Shown here one piece after another: positions 17,773 to 30,342 of a stretch of 64,000 nt of DNA. Every line of letters starts with the position of its first letter. Position 1 is the stretch's first letter. The position numbers and the translations under genes are program-made. The DNA is from Archegozetes longisetosus (Eukaryota > Arthropoda > Arachnida > Sarcoptiformes > Trhypochthoniidae), in contig JAEMBT020000005.1 in the NCBI GenBank assembly GCA_018873245.2, forward strand, positions 2,368,001 through 2,432,000, given 5' to 3'. The notes under the pieces are model-generated. The model worked only from the letters and a program-made list of their open reading frames with translations. It was not told the origin of the DNA and made no database searches.

Positions 17773-20700
17773 TTAAACTTCTTTCGACCTGAATATAACA
17801 GGAGCCAATGCTGTGCCTCTTGTTTCAGCTTTAAAAATTAATGATTCGTGACATTTATAACTTTGTCCCACTATAATGAACAAGTGATCCGATGCTACAA
17901 TTGGAGTCATCACACGAGTACTCTTAGTGTGCAATGACCAGCTTGTACTAAAACCAGATTCTCCTATTAAGCAGAACAGGCATTTAAAAGTAAGTCTTAT
18001 GGTTATCTCTTTTATAGATACCTTCTTGCTTCCATATGATCACATGAGATCTATTGGCAGCTGCTATGTATTGCTGCTCATAATGTATTGTCCCGAACGA
18101 AAAGGCTGACAATTGTTTCACATTATCCATTTCGAGCTTTTGAAATAATGAGAAACTACACCTTTCAGTGTTTTCAACATTTCTGTAAATATAAATAGTT
18201 TGCGGACTTTTCGATTCTTGAGCTGGAGTCACATCACTGAATGCTAAGTAGTGTTTGCCGTTATTCTCAAAATGGACCGCATCGGCGATATTTAACAGTG
18301 GGATTTGTTGGACCAATTCAAATGTATTGTAATTGTGCAAAGCTAATATTAAGATTCCCGTATTATCAATCATACAGTTCATGCGATAATTTCTTGTTAA
18401 CACTATATAAACACTGTTATCCTTTAGAAACGGGACCACTTTAGCAGTTTCTGGGTATTCAAGTTAAATTGTGATTGAAATTGAAATTAAATCTTTTAGA
18501 AATGTTGAATAAAGATAGAAAAATAGTTTGCATACCTGGGCCTACATTGTATTCTGTGATGTGTTTAAATGCATTTTGATGATTAGGAAGATGTTCGAGT
18601 AAGTAAATTTTGACCACTCCACTCACATCAAGTGTTATCAACAAAACAGCATTTTCTTTAATCTTCACGATATCGACAGATAGGACATAATAATCAAGGG
18701 ATCCAACTAAGCGACCAGATCTTGTAACCTCAGATGAAATATTATTGCTTAGAATCGAACTGATGTGTACTACATATTCCTCGCCATTCAAGAGAAATAA
18801 CTTGTGGTCAACGAATTCCGAATTTTCAATCACCATTGCTGAGTCAAACATTTCGGTTTTCTTGTTATATTTAGTCGTATAAATAGTCGAGGTCATTCCT
18901 GTTGGTTCACTCAATGAAAAGATTCCATTTGGATAAGTTTCGATGTGATCGCCGTAAACTTCATCGAGAGCTTGATACAAAACGAATTGATCGATTTCGA
19001 AAACTGACTTCTCCATTGATTTGTACAAATAATCAGATACATGACTGTGACGGTTAACTGTTAATAACATCAAATCTTTAGAAATATTGACAACCCTTGT
19101 GAACTGATTCACATTGTATGACAGTGCGCTCAGATCCACATTATCCACATGTTCATCAACTGTTACGTCTTGCCTGAAGACCATCGAATCAAATCTGATC
19201 GGTTGTGACAATAATTGGGGCACATCTTTAACCAATGATTCACTGACCAATTTGTTCAAGTTTACTCCGCTCACTAGTCCTTTAATCATCAAATTTCGAT
19301 TTACAATCAACGGATTATTGAACATCAATTCAGCAAATATTGTCTGATTGTCCTTGAGAGTGACCAACTCTTCTTGAACTTTCATTCCGTTTAAAGTAGC
19401 GACATTGTTATTGCCGCTATAGAACTGAACCAATCCTTTGATCTTCTTATGTGAAACAACCCTTTGATCACCGCTTGTATAGAATGTATTTGCATGGATT
19501 GACTTCAATGGGAAACCATTAACTAAACCATTTATAACCGCATTTTGATTTAAAACTAAATGCTCGAATGTCTTTCTTCCTTTGATTACTTGTGGTTCTT
19601 TATTATTAATGTGCAGAAGAATCACATCATTGTAGAGATCAATTCCATTTAGACGACCGACAATTCGAGTTAGATTACTGCTGATGATCGCAGAATCGTT
19701 GAAGTATTGAATGCCTTGCAAAGAAGTTGGTCTATTTATTTTGATGGTTTGAGCATTCAAATTAACTAAATTAACATTATTGATTGGTCCCATATTGACT
19801 AATCCGTTCGATTGGGTCAAACCATTAGTTGTTATATCGTTAGTGAATGTTTTAGGTGAATTCACGTGTTGTTCAATAGGACTGTCAATGAATACAATTT
19901 CTCTTAGTGCTAACGGTATGTTTATATCATTTATCGCAACGGTATTTAAGCTTTTTAAGAATTGAACAGGTCCTGTCATTGTCTTGACGCCGTCAATTTG
20001 TTGATCTCCATTAAAAAAGAGTGCATCATTGAAAAACTGATTCAAATCGATACCATTGAGCTTTCCCCCTATCTTTAGATTCGACAAGATCTTTGTGGGT
20101 GACGTAATCTCCAGATTACCAACAATTAAGTTTCGAGCGTTCGTCTTAATTAGTTTTCTATTCAATTCTGATAAATCGATACCATTGACGAGACCATTTA
20201 CCAAAAGATTAGAGCTTATATTCAAAGAGTTTGAGAACTGGACTTTGCCTCTAATTGTATGATCTCTATAGTTAGTCAAAAGTTCAGTCGACAGATCCAC
20301 TCCATTCAAATTAATTGCATTTACATTGCCATCAACTCGAAAACCAGATTTGAATAGATTGTGACCTCTGATTGAATTGGGGCCTCTTTTGTAAACGGCA
20401 TCACTTGCGATATAAGATAGATTGACACCATTGATCACACCTTTTATAAGCAAGGCTTTTTCTAATAGGATGTCATGTGCAAAAGTCAACGGACCACTTA
20501 TTCGACAATTTCCATTCAAATGAACTGCATTCTCATTCAAACTCTTCAGCGATATACCACTCATTCCTTTGGCGCTCAGTATATGCGAAAAGTGTTGATC
20601 GTTGTTAAGCAACTTCGGCGAGTAAACTATTTGTGGCTTCGAAACAGACATAACATTATTGGCGAAATGGGAAATATTGATGCCATTGATGTTTGTCTGG

Positions 20701-23700
20701 ACTTGAACAATAGATGCGTTACTATTCGTTAAGATAAGATCTAAAGCAAGACTTTTATGAGCGTTCAGTCGAACAGCTCGCGAGTTCAGATCATTGATCA
20801 ATATCTTATCGAGTTTTCCCTTAACTAATACACCATTTCCTGCCTTCAAATTTGCGACATTTAAGTTTCTCCGCAAAATCTTTGGGCCAATGATTTCTTG
20901 AAATCGAGATTTCAGAACGATATCGACTTGAGGAATAATACCATTAAGTGTTTTTGCAATATTAAGCGACTGATTTATAGTTATTTGTTGAAAATTTTTG
21001 GTTCCAGTGATGCGTTCGGGTCTTGAAAGCGAAACTCTATTGTGGTAGACATTTGAAATGTTAACTCCACTGACCAGTCCATTAACGTTAATCGTATTGA
21101 ATGTTGTAATGCCTGCAAAATACTTCTCTCCATCAATAGTTTCATTGCCTGTGGTCGACACAAAATCACTTATATTGAAGCCATTCAGTTGTTCAACATA
21201 TAACTCTTTGATGTTGATATGTGATGTAAAACGCTTTGCGCCGTGAATGTCAACACTTGGAGACCCTTTAAATACGGCTTCTCTAAACAAATAATCCAAG
21301 TTGATTCCATTGACACTTCCGTTCAAATGTATAGCGCCAACTGTAACACCTTTATTAAACCTAGCATTACTTCTTATAATTTTATCGTTCAACTTAAGAG
21401 AGTGCAACTTCAGCGCAGACAAATCGACTCCATCTACGAGCTGTCGAGCGTCAATGTGGTTGTTAGCAATTATACTTTGTCCAAAAACTATCGGTCCCAT
21501 TATAGTGTCATTTTTAGTCAAGCTAACTATGTCTTGCGGTAAACGTAACCCATCAATAAGTCCATTGACAGTCACTTGTCCATTAAATCTTGCGATACCT
21601 TTGAGTACCTTTGGTCCAGTTATGACCTATAAAACAAGTACAAGTATCAAGAATCAGCTACAAAACCTATCAATTATCATATTTTCATTAATGAATACCT
21701 GGTTTCTTGAATTCATCAATAAGTCGTCGGGAATTATTCGTCCATCGAGTCTATTTGTCACAAATAAGTTGTTTTTGACATGAAAATCGTCCAAAATAAA
21801 AGTCTTTTTGCCTTTGACCAGAACTGGTCGATTCTTATATACAAGTTGATCAACCATTGCTGAGATGTCAACGCCATTGACCTGACCATCGACTTCAATA
21901 ATGTTAGTGGTGAGTGGTTTGACTAAAGTCAACTTCGAGTTAACAGTCTGGGGACCACTTGATAATAAAGCATTATTAAATAGTTTAGCTAAATCAACTC
22001 CATCGATAGTCAAGGCATTTAGATTGTGAGCAGTAATTAAAGGCGAGGTAAATACTTTTGGTGCATAGACTATGTCGGGAGTATTGATGAAAACTATATC
22101 ATTATTCAAATCTAAATTGTTTAGTTTTCCTTGTATTATCAAATCATTGATTAATGTCAGTTGAGAGCTATAGCTTATGCGTCCGGTAATCATTTGAGGA
22201 CGATTTGTCGTTACGACCTGGTTAGTCAAATCAATACCATTTGTGTAGCTCGTACTAATAGATTCCTTCACATAAATCGGTTTGACAATATGCTTAACAC
22301 CTTTAATTACTTCAGGTCTACTTATTCGATACAAGTTGCTTAAAACATATTTCAAATCTTGTCGCCCAACTGTACCGATGAATGACAAACTTCCGTTCAG
22401 AGATGATATTTCGTTAGGTCCGACGAACCGCTTGTGACCAGTAATTATCGCCGGTCTGTTTTTCAACACTATATCATTTGCTGATGCTCTAACTCTTCCT
22501 AATCCTTGTTCAATGTTTTGCATAATATTTTCTAAATCTTTTACTCGATACTTCAAGTCGTTGATAGTCAACGGAGAGTTTTGCAAAACTATACTTGATA
22601 AACCCTTAACTTGACCGGCAATCACACCATTCAATGACTGAAGATTTCTTATTAAATTAAGCGATCCTAACATCTGGTTAGAGTTGGGTCTTACTGCATA
22701 CTTCAGAGAGTCAGAAACTTTTTGCAGATACATTTGTTGAAAATTCAATCTATCTCTCAATTTATGCATCAAATCAGTTATTTTTAGCCCTCTTAGTAGT
22801 TCTGGATCCTGAACCACAACAAGTCTTGTATGAATGGAAATTAAATGCGGTCTTCCATTGGTATCCATTTGCAACACATATGCCGTGTGATTGTAAGAGA
22901 ATTCTGATAAAGAATAAGGCAATACTTGATAATCACGAGACATCTTTTTGTTAATATGATCGTCTGCTAGTTGAAAATCTCGCAGTTGTCCATTCCATTG
23001 ATATATTAGAGCCGGATATTTGGGATCGTTTCGAATAAGATAAATGAGAACATCATCACGACATGTAGGCATATAAATGGTGTTCCACTTGATGACAGAA
23101 CCAACATTTATGACCTGCTTCAGATAGAATAGGCCGCTGTGCCAAACATACAGGTACTGATAATCGGTAGTTGTGGCCAAGCCTAAAAAGTGGTTGAACC
23201 CAAGACGAAAGGCTTTCATATCTATTATGCCAGTAATGTTGATGTAATCAAACCGGTTGTGGTGCTCAATAAACTCGCTCAATCGATAGACTTCACACCC
23301 AAATCTGTTGGCCACTGCTATAAATCCAAATCCATTAATTGTGAACGTTTCCATGTCAATAGCGTCTTTTACATAAACTTCAATCACTTTAGTGTGTTCG
23401 TCGTGATTTTTTTGTGTGTATCTCAATTCAGTAGTTCTTTCATTACTGTTGAAGAGCACAACTAACGCACTTTGATATTGAGAACTGACAAAACTTATAC
23501 CAAGTGGTCTATTGTGTCGTAAATTCAATTGCATCAGTGAAACACATTCTCCATAAGTTACTTCATAGGCCAGAAGTTGAAACCTTTCGGTGACTCCACA
23601 GTAACAGCAAAGAAAAGCACTTCAATGTATTTGATGAGTTTTGCGAAAAACATTGCACTCATGATCTTGCCTTCACTTTTCATGTCTACAGAACAATAAG

Positions 23701-24199
23701 CATTCCTCTGATCAAAGTTCAATCCTTTGTCTTCAATATCTCTCGTGAGATGAGTTCGCCAGACGTGCAAATAATGGTCTTGTATACCCATAACAAAATC
23801 TGTACTATTAAACCGAATATAATTCCATTGTCGTATGGGTGACGGCACATTGACCTGTAGTCGTTCCTCCCCAATGTTCTTAATCAACAAGTCTTCTCTA
23901 TTGCCCGCACCCGTATCAGAAATATAGCTATGCATGAAGTTGGCTGATGTGTCCAATTGAGGAATATTAGAAAACGGTCCGACTGAACGCTTACTTCGCA
24001 AACTTTCATCTTCCAGGCTTTCAGATTGTGCTAATGATTCGTCGATTTCATCAACAAATGAATTGCTATGTAATGATATGACTTGGAGTGCAGCCGAATG
24101 TAAGGTTTCAATTAAAACGTCGTTTTGATTAATATTTAAGGATTGATGAGTAAAAGCAGATGAGAGTAAATAAGCGAAAAATAATAAAATCGAAAACAT
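17773..24199 (-). CDS. giant secreted protein with ~25-28 tandem repeats between EAR/propeller-like ends
   Basis: Exons on minus: 24199-21699, 21626-18536, 18450-18022 and 17963-17773; about 2070 residues. It begins with a signal peptide (MFSILLFFAYLLSSAFTHQS) and a furin-type site RSKR at residues 68-71. Residues ~100-480 and the last ~250 are beta-rich, with blades such as FIAVANRFGCEVYRLSEF and QYIAAANRSHVIIWKQEG that resemble EAR/EPTP beta-propeller repeats. Between them (about 22.7-19.1 kb) a unit of ~40-45 residues recurs some 25-28 times. Its pattern is L-x-[IV]-x-G-x-[VIL]-N-G-[VI]-[DN]-L, then a spacer, then P-x-x-I-x-G-x-K-x-F (for example VNGVDISAMVD, VNGIDLSELN, LNGIDLNQFF). No transmembrane segment is seen, so an extracellular matrix, eggshell or cuticle role is possible but unproven. 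The frame breaks once near 23590. I do not recognise a named orthologue. Confidence 0.85.
19090..22660 (-). repeat. protein-coding tandem repeat array (about 25-28 units, diverged)
   Basis: Region of the giant gene coding for the NG[VI][DN]L repeats. Units average about 125-130 nt but are strongly diverged at the DNA level, so the array is old and kept by selection on the protein rather than being a fresh satellite. Count and borders are by eye. Confidence 0.75.
23560..23680 (-). other. frame break in exon 1 of the giant repeat protein
   Basis: The signal-peptide frame runs into a stop near 23558, while the main frame is open only downstream of about 23617. Two explanations fit. One is a single missing base, for example in the AAA of CCGAAAGG near 23588, which would join two beta-strand-like stretches (IEVLFFAVTVE and FQLLAYEV) and bring exon 1 to a whole number of codons. 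The other is an unrecognised short intron ending at GTGGAG (23594), with donors at 23658 (65 nt) or 23676 (83 nt); both lengths also restore frame but would use weak sites. I favour the missing base. Confidence 0.6.
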
Positions 24200-26889
24200 C
24201 TTTGTTTAAATATTTGAAAAAAAGAGAGTAGTTAATTGCAAAATTGAGACATTGTAATCATAAATAGACTTACATTCTCTCTAAATCTAGAAAAACAGTT
24301 GACGTCCATCTTATCCCACATTAAAATAGACAATGAGATATTCCGCCTAAAACTTGATCACAATTTATCTCTATTTTCTCGACTTGTTAATCACTGCTAA
24401 CACTTTCTACCAACTCATTTCCATAAAACACCTCTTTAGCAAAGTTAACTCTATTTCAAACTGTTTATTACTCATTAACCTTTTAATTTTTGCTCTCTTT
24501 AGTCATTGCTAATTGGCTTATGTCATCAAAATATGTTTGAGTTAGGTTTGATTAAGTTGAAACAATTTGCTATTTTTATTAACTCATGTGTCAACTTGTG
24601 AACCTTAAATATTTCAAATCTGTTTCCTCACTAGCTTAAAACAGCTCAAATTCAAAAATCTTCCTTAATCTCAACTCATGAGTAACTTTCAAAATTGTTA
24701 AACTTCAAACTAAACTTGAATGTTGTGACTTCTCGGAAATTATTTACAGGACTAAAGGAGACTCAATTTTTTTTAAACATTTAATAGTCTAGTACACTCT
24801 AGTACAATAATCCTCAATAGCAACCAGAAGTGAAATACTCGTTATTTATGAGATACTTCTAATCAGATAATGTACATGAGATATTAAGAAACTTGTATAA
24901 TAATCAATGTAATAATAAAAGTAAGTTAAAAACTAAATCTTATGACAAAATGATGTGCATCACAGGCAAGTTTATATAGCGATGGGCTTTTTCTTGTTGC
25001 TATCGTGGGTTATTAAGTTTGCAACTGTGTTACACATTAAGAGATCAATTCTCATGTAATGTATTTGCATGAGTGAAACGATTATCAGAAGCGAAAATCT
25101 AATCGTTACCAGAATTATAGCATTAATCATCCGAAAGAGTGTGTATTAAATCATTTTAGTGTTAGGTTGCATTTACGAAAAGTTTTATTGAACAGAATAA
25201 AGGATTAGGTGATTACATGAATAGAGAATAAGGGAAAGTAAATCACATGAAAGTTATACCAAAGGAACAGAAAATGACTCGATTAGAATCTTATTCAAAT
25301 AGATTCGCAGTTTTTATACATTGCACGAAAATCCCAAACCCGAATCTTCAATTCTTGTGGTTCTACCTTTATTTAATACATATTTATTTACCATATAATC
25401 AAATTTGATTATGAAATTGACTTACTTTTCACTCAATTTTCATTTGATAACTAAACTGAAAGCCTTTACAAAATGAAACCTAAACTTCAGTATATATCCA
25501 AAGTGGAAACTTGGGATAAGCTTTTTGTCAATCGAGCAAAAGATTGAGTTGAAGCTCTGAATAAATTACATAAAGTTACAATAAGATAGATGTGCACAAC
25601 AATTTTATAAAATAGTCTTTGAATAGAGTAAAATCTGTCTGATTTAAACATGTGGTTAAAGTTGTTTTATAAATGAACAATAATTAAGCCAAAGTTTTAA
25701 TAAGGGATTTTATACTTTTTTTAAATCCCTTAAGTGCATGTGAAAATTAGAAAGCTTCTACTGTAATAATTCTCGCGTTAGTCATAATATCACTTGAGAA
25801 ATAAGTGCTTAATTACTGTTTTGAATATACATATATTGTATTAATCGATAACACAAATAAATTTGGTTATTTGTTTACATATTCGATAATATAAATGGCT
25901 AACAAGTCAATTTGTTTCGTCTTCTCATTCAAAAATACGAATTTAGTTAGAAAAAAAATTTGTCTTTTGTTGCCCTTTACCCACATTCTTGCAGAACAGG
26001 CTCACTTAATACAATTTTAACTTCTAAATATCACTTAGTTCGGCATGGCATTTATGTCAGCTCGTCTTCATAGTAATTTCAAATTGAGGATCTTTATCGA
26101 AAACAGTAGTTATAATTGATTTACTGTTGTTCTTTTCAGTGAACTGCAATGTAACTTGATTGCAAATACGTTCACTATTAGTTTTAGATTTGACGCTCAA
26201 TCATCAGTGCGATCATATATTTTGTACAGATCAAAATTGAATCGCCTATTGAATGGCTTCGAAGTGTTGTCTTCCCTCATATGTTAAACTAGATTATCTG
26301 ACCGCTTTCTGCCAGATTGTGGGTAAAGAGGAACTTAAGCCAAACAATTTATATAATCATAACTCTAGATAGAAGTTCATATTATGTTTAAAGTCGGATA
26401 ACGATATGCAAGCGATAGACTTTTTAAAAATCAAAGTTATTAATTTTAAAATTATCGTAAGCTGTTGGACAAAAAATCATTTAGTTAGAAATGGCTCAAA
26501 ATAATTATATAATACTTGGTTTGTATGAAACTAAACTTTAAAATAAAATCATTTTAACAAAAGTCATCACTTGCATTTACGGATTGATAATTTGGTCTTC
26601 ATTTGACAGTTCAGATTGACATGTACTTTAAATATAAGTTGAAAGCGGTTAAGATTTCATAAAGTCCAGACTCATTGGATCAGATAAGCCATAACCCATT
26701 ACAAAGCAAATTAAAATTTTAAAAATACAAAACTTTTGACTAATTTATAATATATGAATACTTAATATTTTTTATCACATCCAATATCTTAAAATAGATT
26801 AATTACTTAATACTGATATTGATAAATAACTAATAAGGAATAATTTAAGTTTAATTAAAACTAAATATAATTTTAGGCTGAATACAAAA
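24200..26889. other. intergenic, promoter side of the giant repeat gene
   Basis: About 2.7 kb of AT-rich DNA. The promoter of the minus-strand gene starting at 24199 and the 3' flank of SCG5 must lie here. I see no gene, RNA or repeat I can support. Confidence 0.5.
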
Positions 26890-28140
26890 TTATATGCCTT
26901 TTGAGGTATGCGGTGACTTCTTTGCAACAACAGGAAGTTTGTCACCAGTCAGATATGGATTGTTTGACTAGAAGAGAAAATAAGGTTAAAAATGAGATTT
27001 GATGAACTTTGAAAAATATAATGAACAAAGTGCTATTAGTTAGTGTACAATAGATGTGCTGGAGAACAAGAAAGACACTCACGAGTCTCTCAGCTTTAGC
27101 TCCTGCACGCTTTGCTTGTTTAGCAAACTGTTCAGAATATTGATCGTGTAACTGGAAAAATATTAAACATTTCCTTTAATTAAATTCTTTAATTCTTTTA
27201 ATTAAACTCTTCAAATCAAAACTTAATTCCTAAATTGGTCTAATTAAGTCAATTTATATTGCAAACTAACTTTTTTTGTGAAAAACTTTTTAGCCACCAC
27301 TTTATGACTGCTGGGGTCGTCTTGAATATTGTGAACTAATTTATCAAGAGTTGAATCCATGATTCCTTCATTCTGTATGGAACGTGCCAATGTTTCCAGT
27401 TCATTCTCATCAGTGCTTCCGGGACAGTCAAACATGTGTTCGGTATCGCACATACATTCTTGTGATGCCTGATATTCTCGACTAAATGCTGCTGTGTTTT
27501 CAAACTCTTCAAGACATCCGTCTTCAGCTAATTTATAAAGTAATTACATAAGATTTTGTTGAATTTAAACTGAAATCTAATAAACAATTGATGTGTTATT
27601 CCAGAATTGGTTACTGACCAGAATATCCAATTGGACAAGGATTCGGTGGATTGCAATAAGCAGGCAATACTGCGTCAGTTTTGATAACTTGAACATTTCT
27701 AACGCTACCATCAGGTTTAAGTCTTTGACTTCCTTCTCCTGCGCCGCCCTGCACATATTGGTGTCCCCAAAGTGACGAATGTTCTAAATATTCTTTTCGT
27801 GGCGATGGTTCGTGAGGTAAAAGTATGTCATCTCTAGTTTGGAATTTGAAAGGATGTATTTCATAATCTGATGATCCCTTTGCAACCCTTACTGGATTCC
27901 TATCCTAATAATCATTTAAAATTTAGTATTAATTTTTGAAACTTTTTTGATTGTCATCGAAAGTGAGTGACTGACTTGCGAGTCGAAGCTATTTTCATTG
28001 ATATCGGCGATGTTTTGATTATTCCCCAAACGATTCATAAACTCTTGAAGTAGTGAGTCGGTTATCATATTGAGCCTACCAGACGATTGTGATCTGGAAA
28101 TGCTGATCAAACCGCTCAGTATAACTAACAATCGCCACAT
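26890..28140 (-). CDS. SCG5: neuroendocrine protein 7B2 (secretogranin V)
   Basis: Five exons on minus: 28140-27976, 27904-27619, 27527-27271, 27151-27083 and 26967-26890; 284 residues. A signal peptide (MWRLLVILSGLISISRSQS) is followed by the family core: NPPNPCPIGYSAEDGCLEEF, then ENTAAFSREYQASQE with CDTEHMFDCPG. The last exon gives NNPYLTGDKLPVVAKKSPH, matching the vertebrate NPYLQGQRLDNVVAKKS-type C-terminal peptide that inhibits prohormone convertase 2. 7B2 binds proPC2 in the secretory pathway, helps its maturation and inhibits it until the C-terminal peptide is cut. Odd points: a second VVAKK (HKVVAKKFFTKK) ends exon 3, and the polybasic furin site that precedes NPYL in vertebrates is absent (GAKAERLSNNPYL). 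Exon 4 is 69 nt and in frame, so it could be skipped. Confidence 0.93.
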
Positions 28141-29831
28141 GATTGATGATTTTGGTTTCCTTTAGTAATTTTAAATATTTTTTAACCTTTAAATAAAGAT
28201 AAAAATGATGTTTTTCATATTTAATCATCTACAATATGTTTCGACTCAAGCTTAATCATTCTTATTTAATTGATATTACAACTCATTCCTCGGCCAAAAT
28301 AGTTATAAACAGTTTCGGTTGGCTCAAGGTATTTATAATTAGTCTGACTTGATTGCTGACAACCTTAAATTGAGTCTGATTGAAGATAAATTAACATTAA
28401 CTAAAAGTGAACAAAGCTTTGCATCTCTACACTCTCAACTGAAACATTGCACGAAAGTGTCATTTAAGGGATCAAAATCTGAAATAGTACTCAATCGCTT
28501 TATGTTTGAATCGAGTGATAAAAGTTATAATTTAAAAGTGAATTTATGAAATTTGAATAATTCAAATTAAACAAATGATTGCTTACCCGAATGTCATCTG
28601 TTTTAATTAAAGTATTTCTACTCTATTGGTGAAAATGGCGACCAAATGAGAGTATGTGTGTTGTGAAAGCATTGACGCAAAGCTTATCGCTAAGGCTTAA
28701 GTGGAGTATCGATTTTTGTGATACCACCAGATTTAAAGCCTGCAATTGGATACTTACGCAAACATCGATCAGATGGCATTTGTGTTTCCTTTCAATTATA
28801 ATACTGTCCAAACTTTGCACTGGCATTTATTATTTATTGATTTTTTTAACTAATCAATTTTTTTTCTTTCACTAATCATTTTTGTTGCGAAACCAAAACA
28901 ACTTAATTGGATCTTTGGCTTGACAAACATAATTAAGTCAAAAGTTGAGAAATCTAATTTTCTTACTGAACGAACTTCAATAGTAAGACTCGAACGACTT
29001 GATGTCAGAGTGAATTAGTTGAGGTATACGTAACAAAATCTATTAAAACTCATCCAACCAGATATTCCTTTATAAATAAATTCGACTCTCCAACACCATA
29101 AATACTTTCCAAATAGTCAATACTCAACTAAATAGAAATAATTCCAAGTTCTCTGTAGAGGTTTCCATTAAATTTAACAAATTAAAAGTTGAATTTATGT
29201 TTGATTAAATCTTAAACTTTATAAACATATGTTATATTCTGTAATTTCTAGAAATGAATTTATTAAATAAAAAGTGAATCTTTATTGCCATGAATAGAAG
29301 TAGAGAAACGTGATGAGAAGATGTTCTGTTTATCGAAATGTATTAATGCATGAGATCGATTGAAGTGGAAGCTTCGTTTCAGATGAAAGCTTATTGCGTG
29401 GGTGTTTATGTTTGTAATCCACCACATATGGTAACCTTGCACTACTTTCTTTATATCAGATCAATGTTTAAACTGATGTCTATCTCAAATCTTCAATAAT
29501 AAACAATATGTTTTTAAGGATAAAAACTTTTTCCAGCTTCTTAGTTCATATTATAGTATGACTCCGTTGACAGATTATGCGTATTAAAAGGGTACCAATT
29601 TAAAGGTCAAACTCTCTCAGAGACACTTTAATAGGTATCTTATTGGTTAGATTCATATTTATTAGTTAGACTTTGCTTCTATTTCTCAAATCAAATTACT
29701 ACTAATTTAGCTGAACAAAAAAGTATTGATTTAAATATTTCGATTTTCAAATAAGAAGTTCACGAAAGCCTGGTTTAAACTTGATCTCTATCTCTTCGAA
29801 TAGAAAGAGAATTTTTATTCTCATGAGAGAG

Positions 29832-29960
29832 ACGGCGAATCTTCATACCTAAAACAGTACAATCGTTTCCAAGGAATTGAAGGCCACGGCCACCTACGCC
29901 TTTTTCTACCCCATCGACATCCACACAGACGCTCAAAGCTGTTTCTGTGCACTAACTTAT
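29832..29960. other. GC-rich coding-like islet, unassigned
   Basis: About 85 nt (29865-29950) are roughly half G+C, far above the surroundings, and free of stops in several frames on both strands. The minus reading between an acceptor-like AG at 29955 and a donor-like GTATGA near 29850 gives VCVDVDGVEKGVGGRGLQF. A plus reading runs from about 29832 to 30010. It may be a lone exon, a relic or a regulatory element; the frame cannot be decided. Confidence 0.3.
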
Positions 29961-30317
29961 CGTACAAGTTGTTGACTGAATGTTATTCTCAACCCACGCC
30001 AACTGAATATTAACTGAGTATACCTTCTCTGCCCGTATTCATTAATACTAAAAATGAAATTTTAATTTAAACAAAATCTAAAAGTTTACTAATTATAGTT
30101 AAAATCTCATGTTTCTGTACATCCTTGATTAAATGAGTATTGATATTGAATTAAGGAATATTATCTGCTTTCGAAATCTTTCATTTTTTATTCCCTTCTA
30201 CTTCTCTTCTAATTTATCTTTACTCCTCCACAGATCAAAACTTAATACTCGTTCAAATATAAAGAAAAATGATATTTAGTACTAATACTTTATGAATGTT
30301 GAGTTTGTTTGATAAGA

Positions 30318-30342
30318 CTATATATATATATATATTATATAT
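30318..30342. repeat. (TA)n microsatellite
   Basis: Alternating TA run of about 20-25 bases. Confidence 0.85.

Noticed and set aside
18241..21783. Many plus-strand frames opposite the giant repeat gene
   Set aside because: They are antisense shadows of the repeat-coding exons, with Ser/Thr/Leu-rich translations of the complement.
17773..28140. An operon-like or functionally linked secretory cluster of the giant repeat protein and SCG5
   Set aside because: The genes share strand only; they are 2.7 kb apart, have separate introns and signal peptides, and nothing shows co-transcription.
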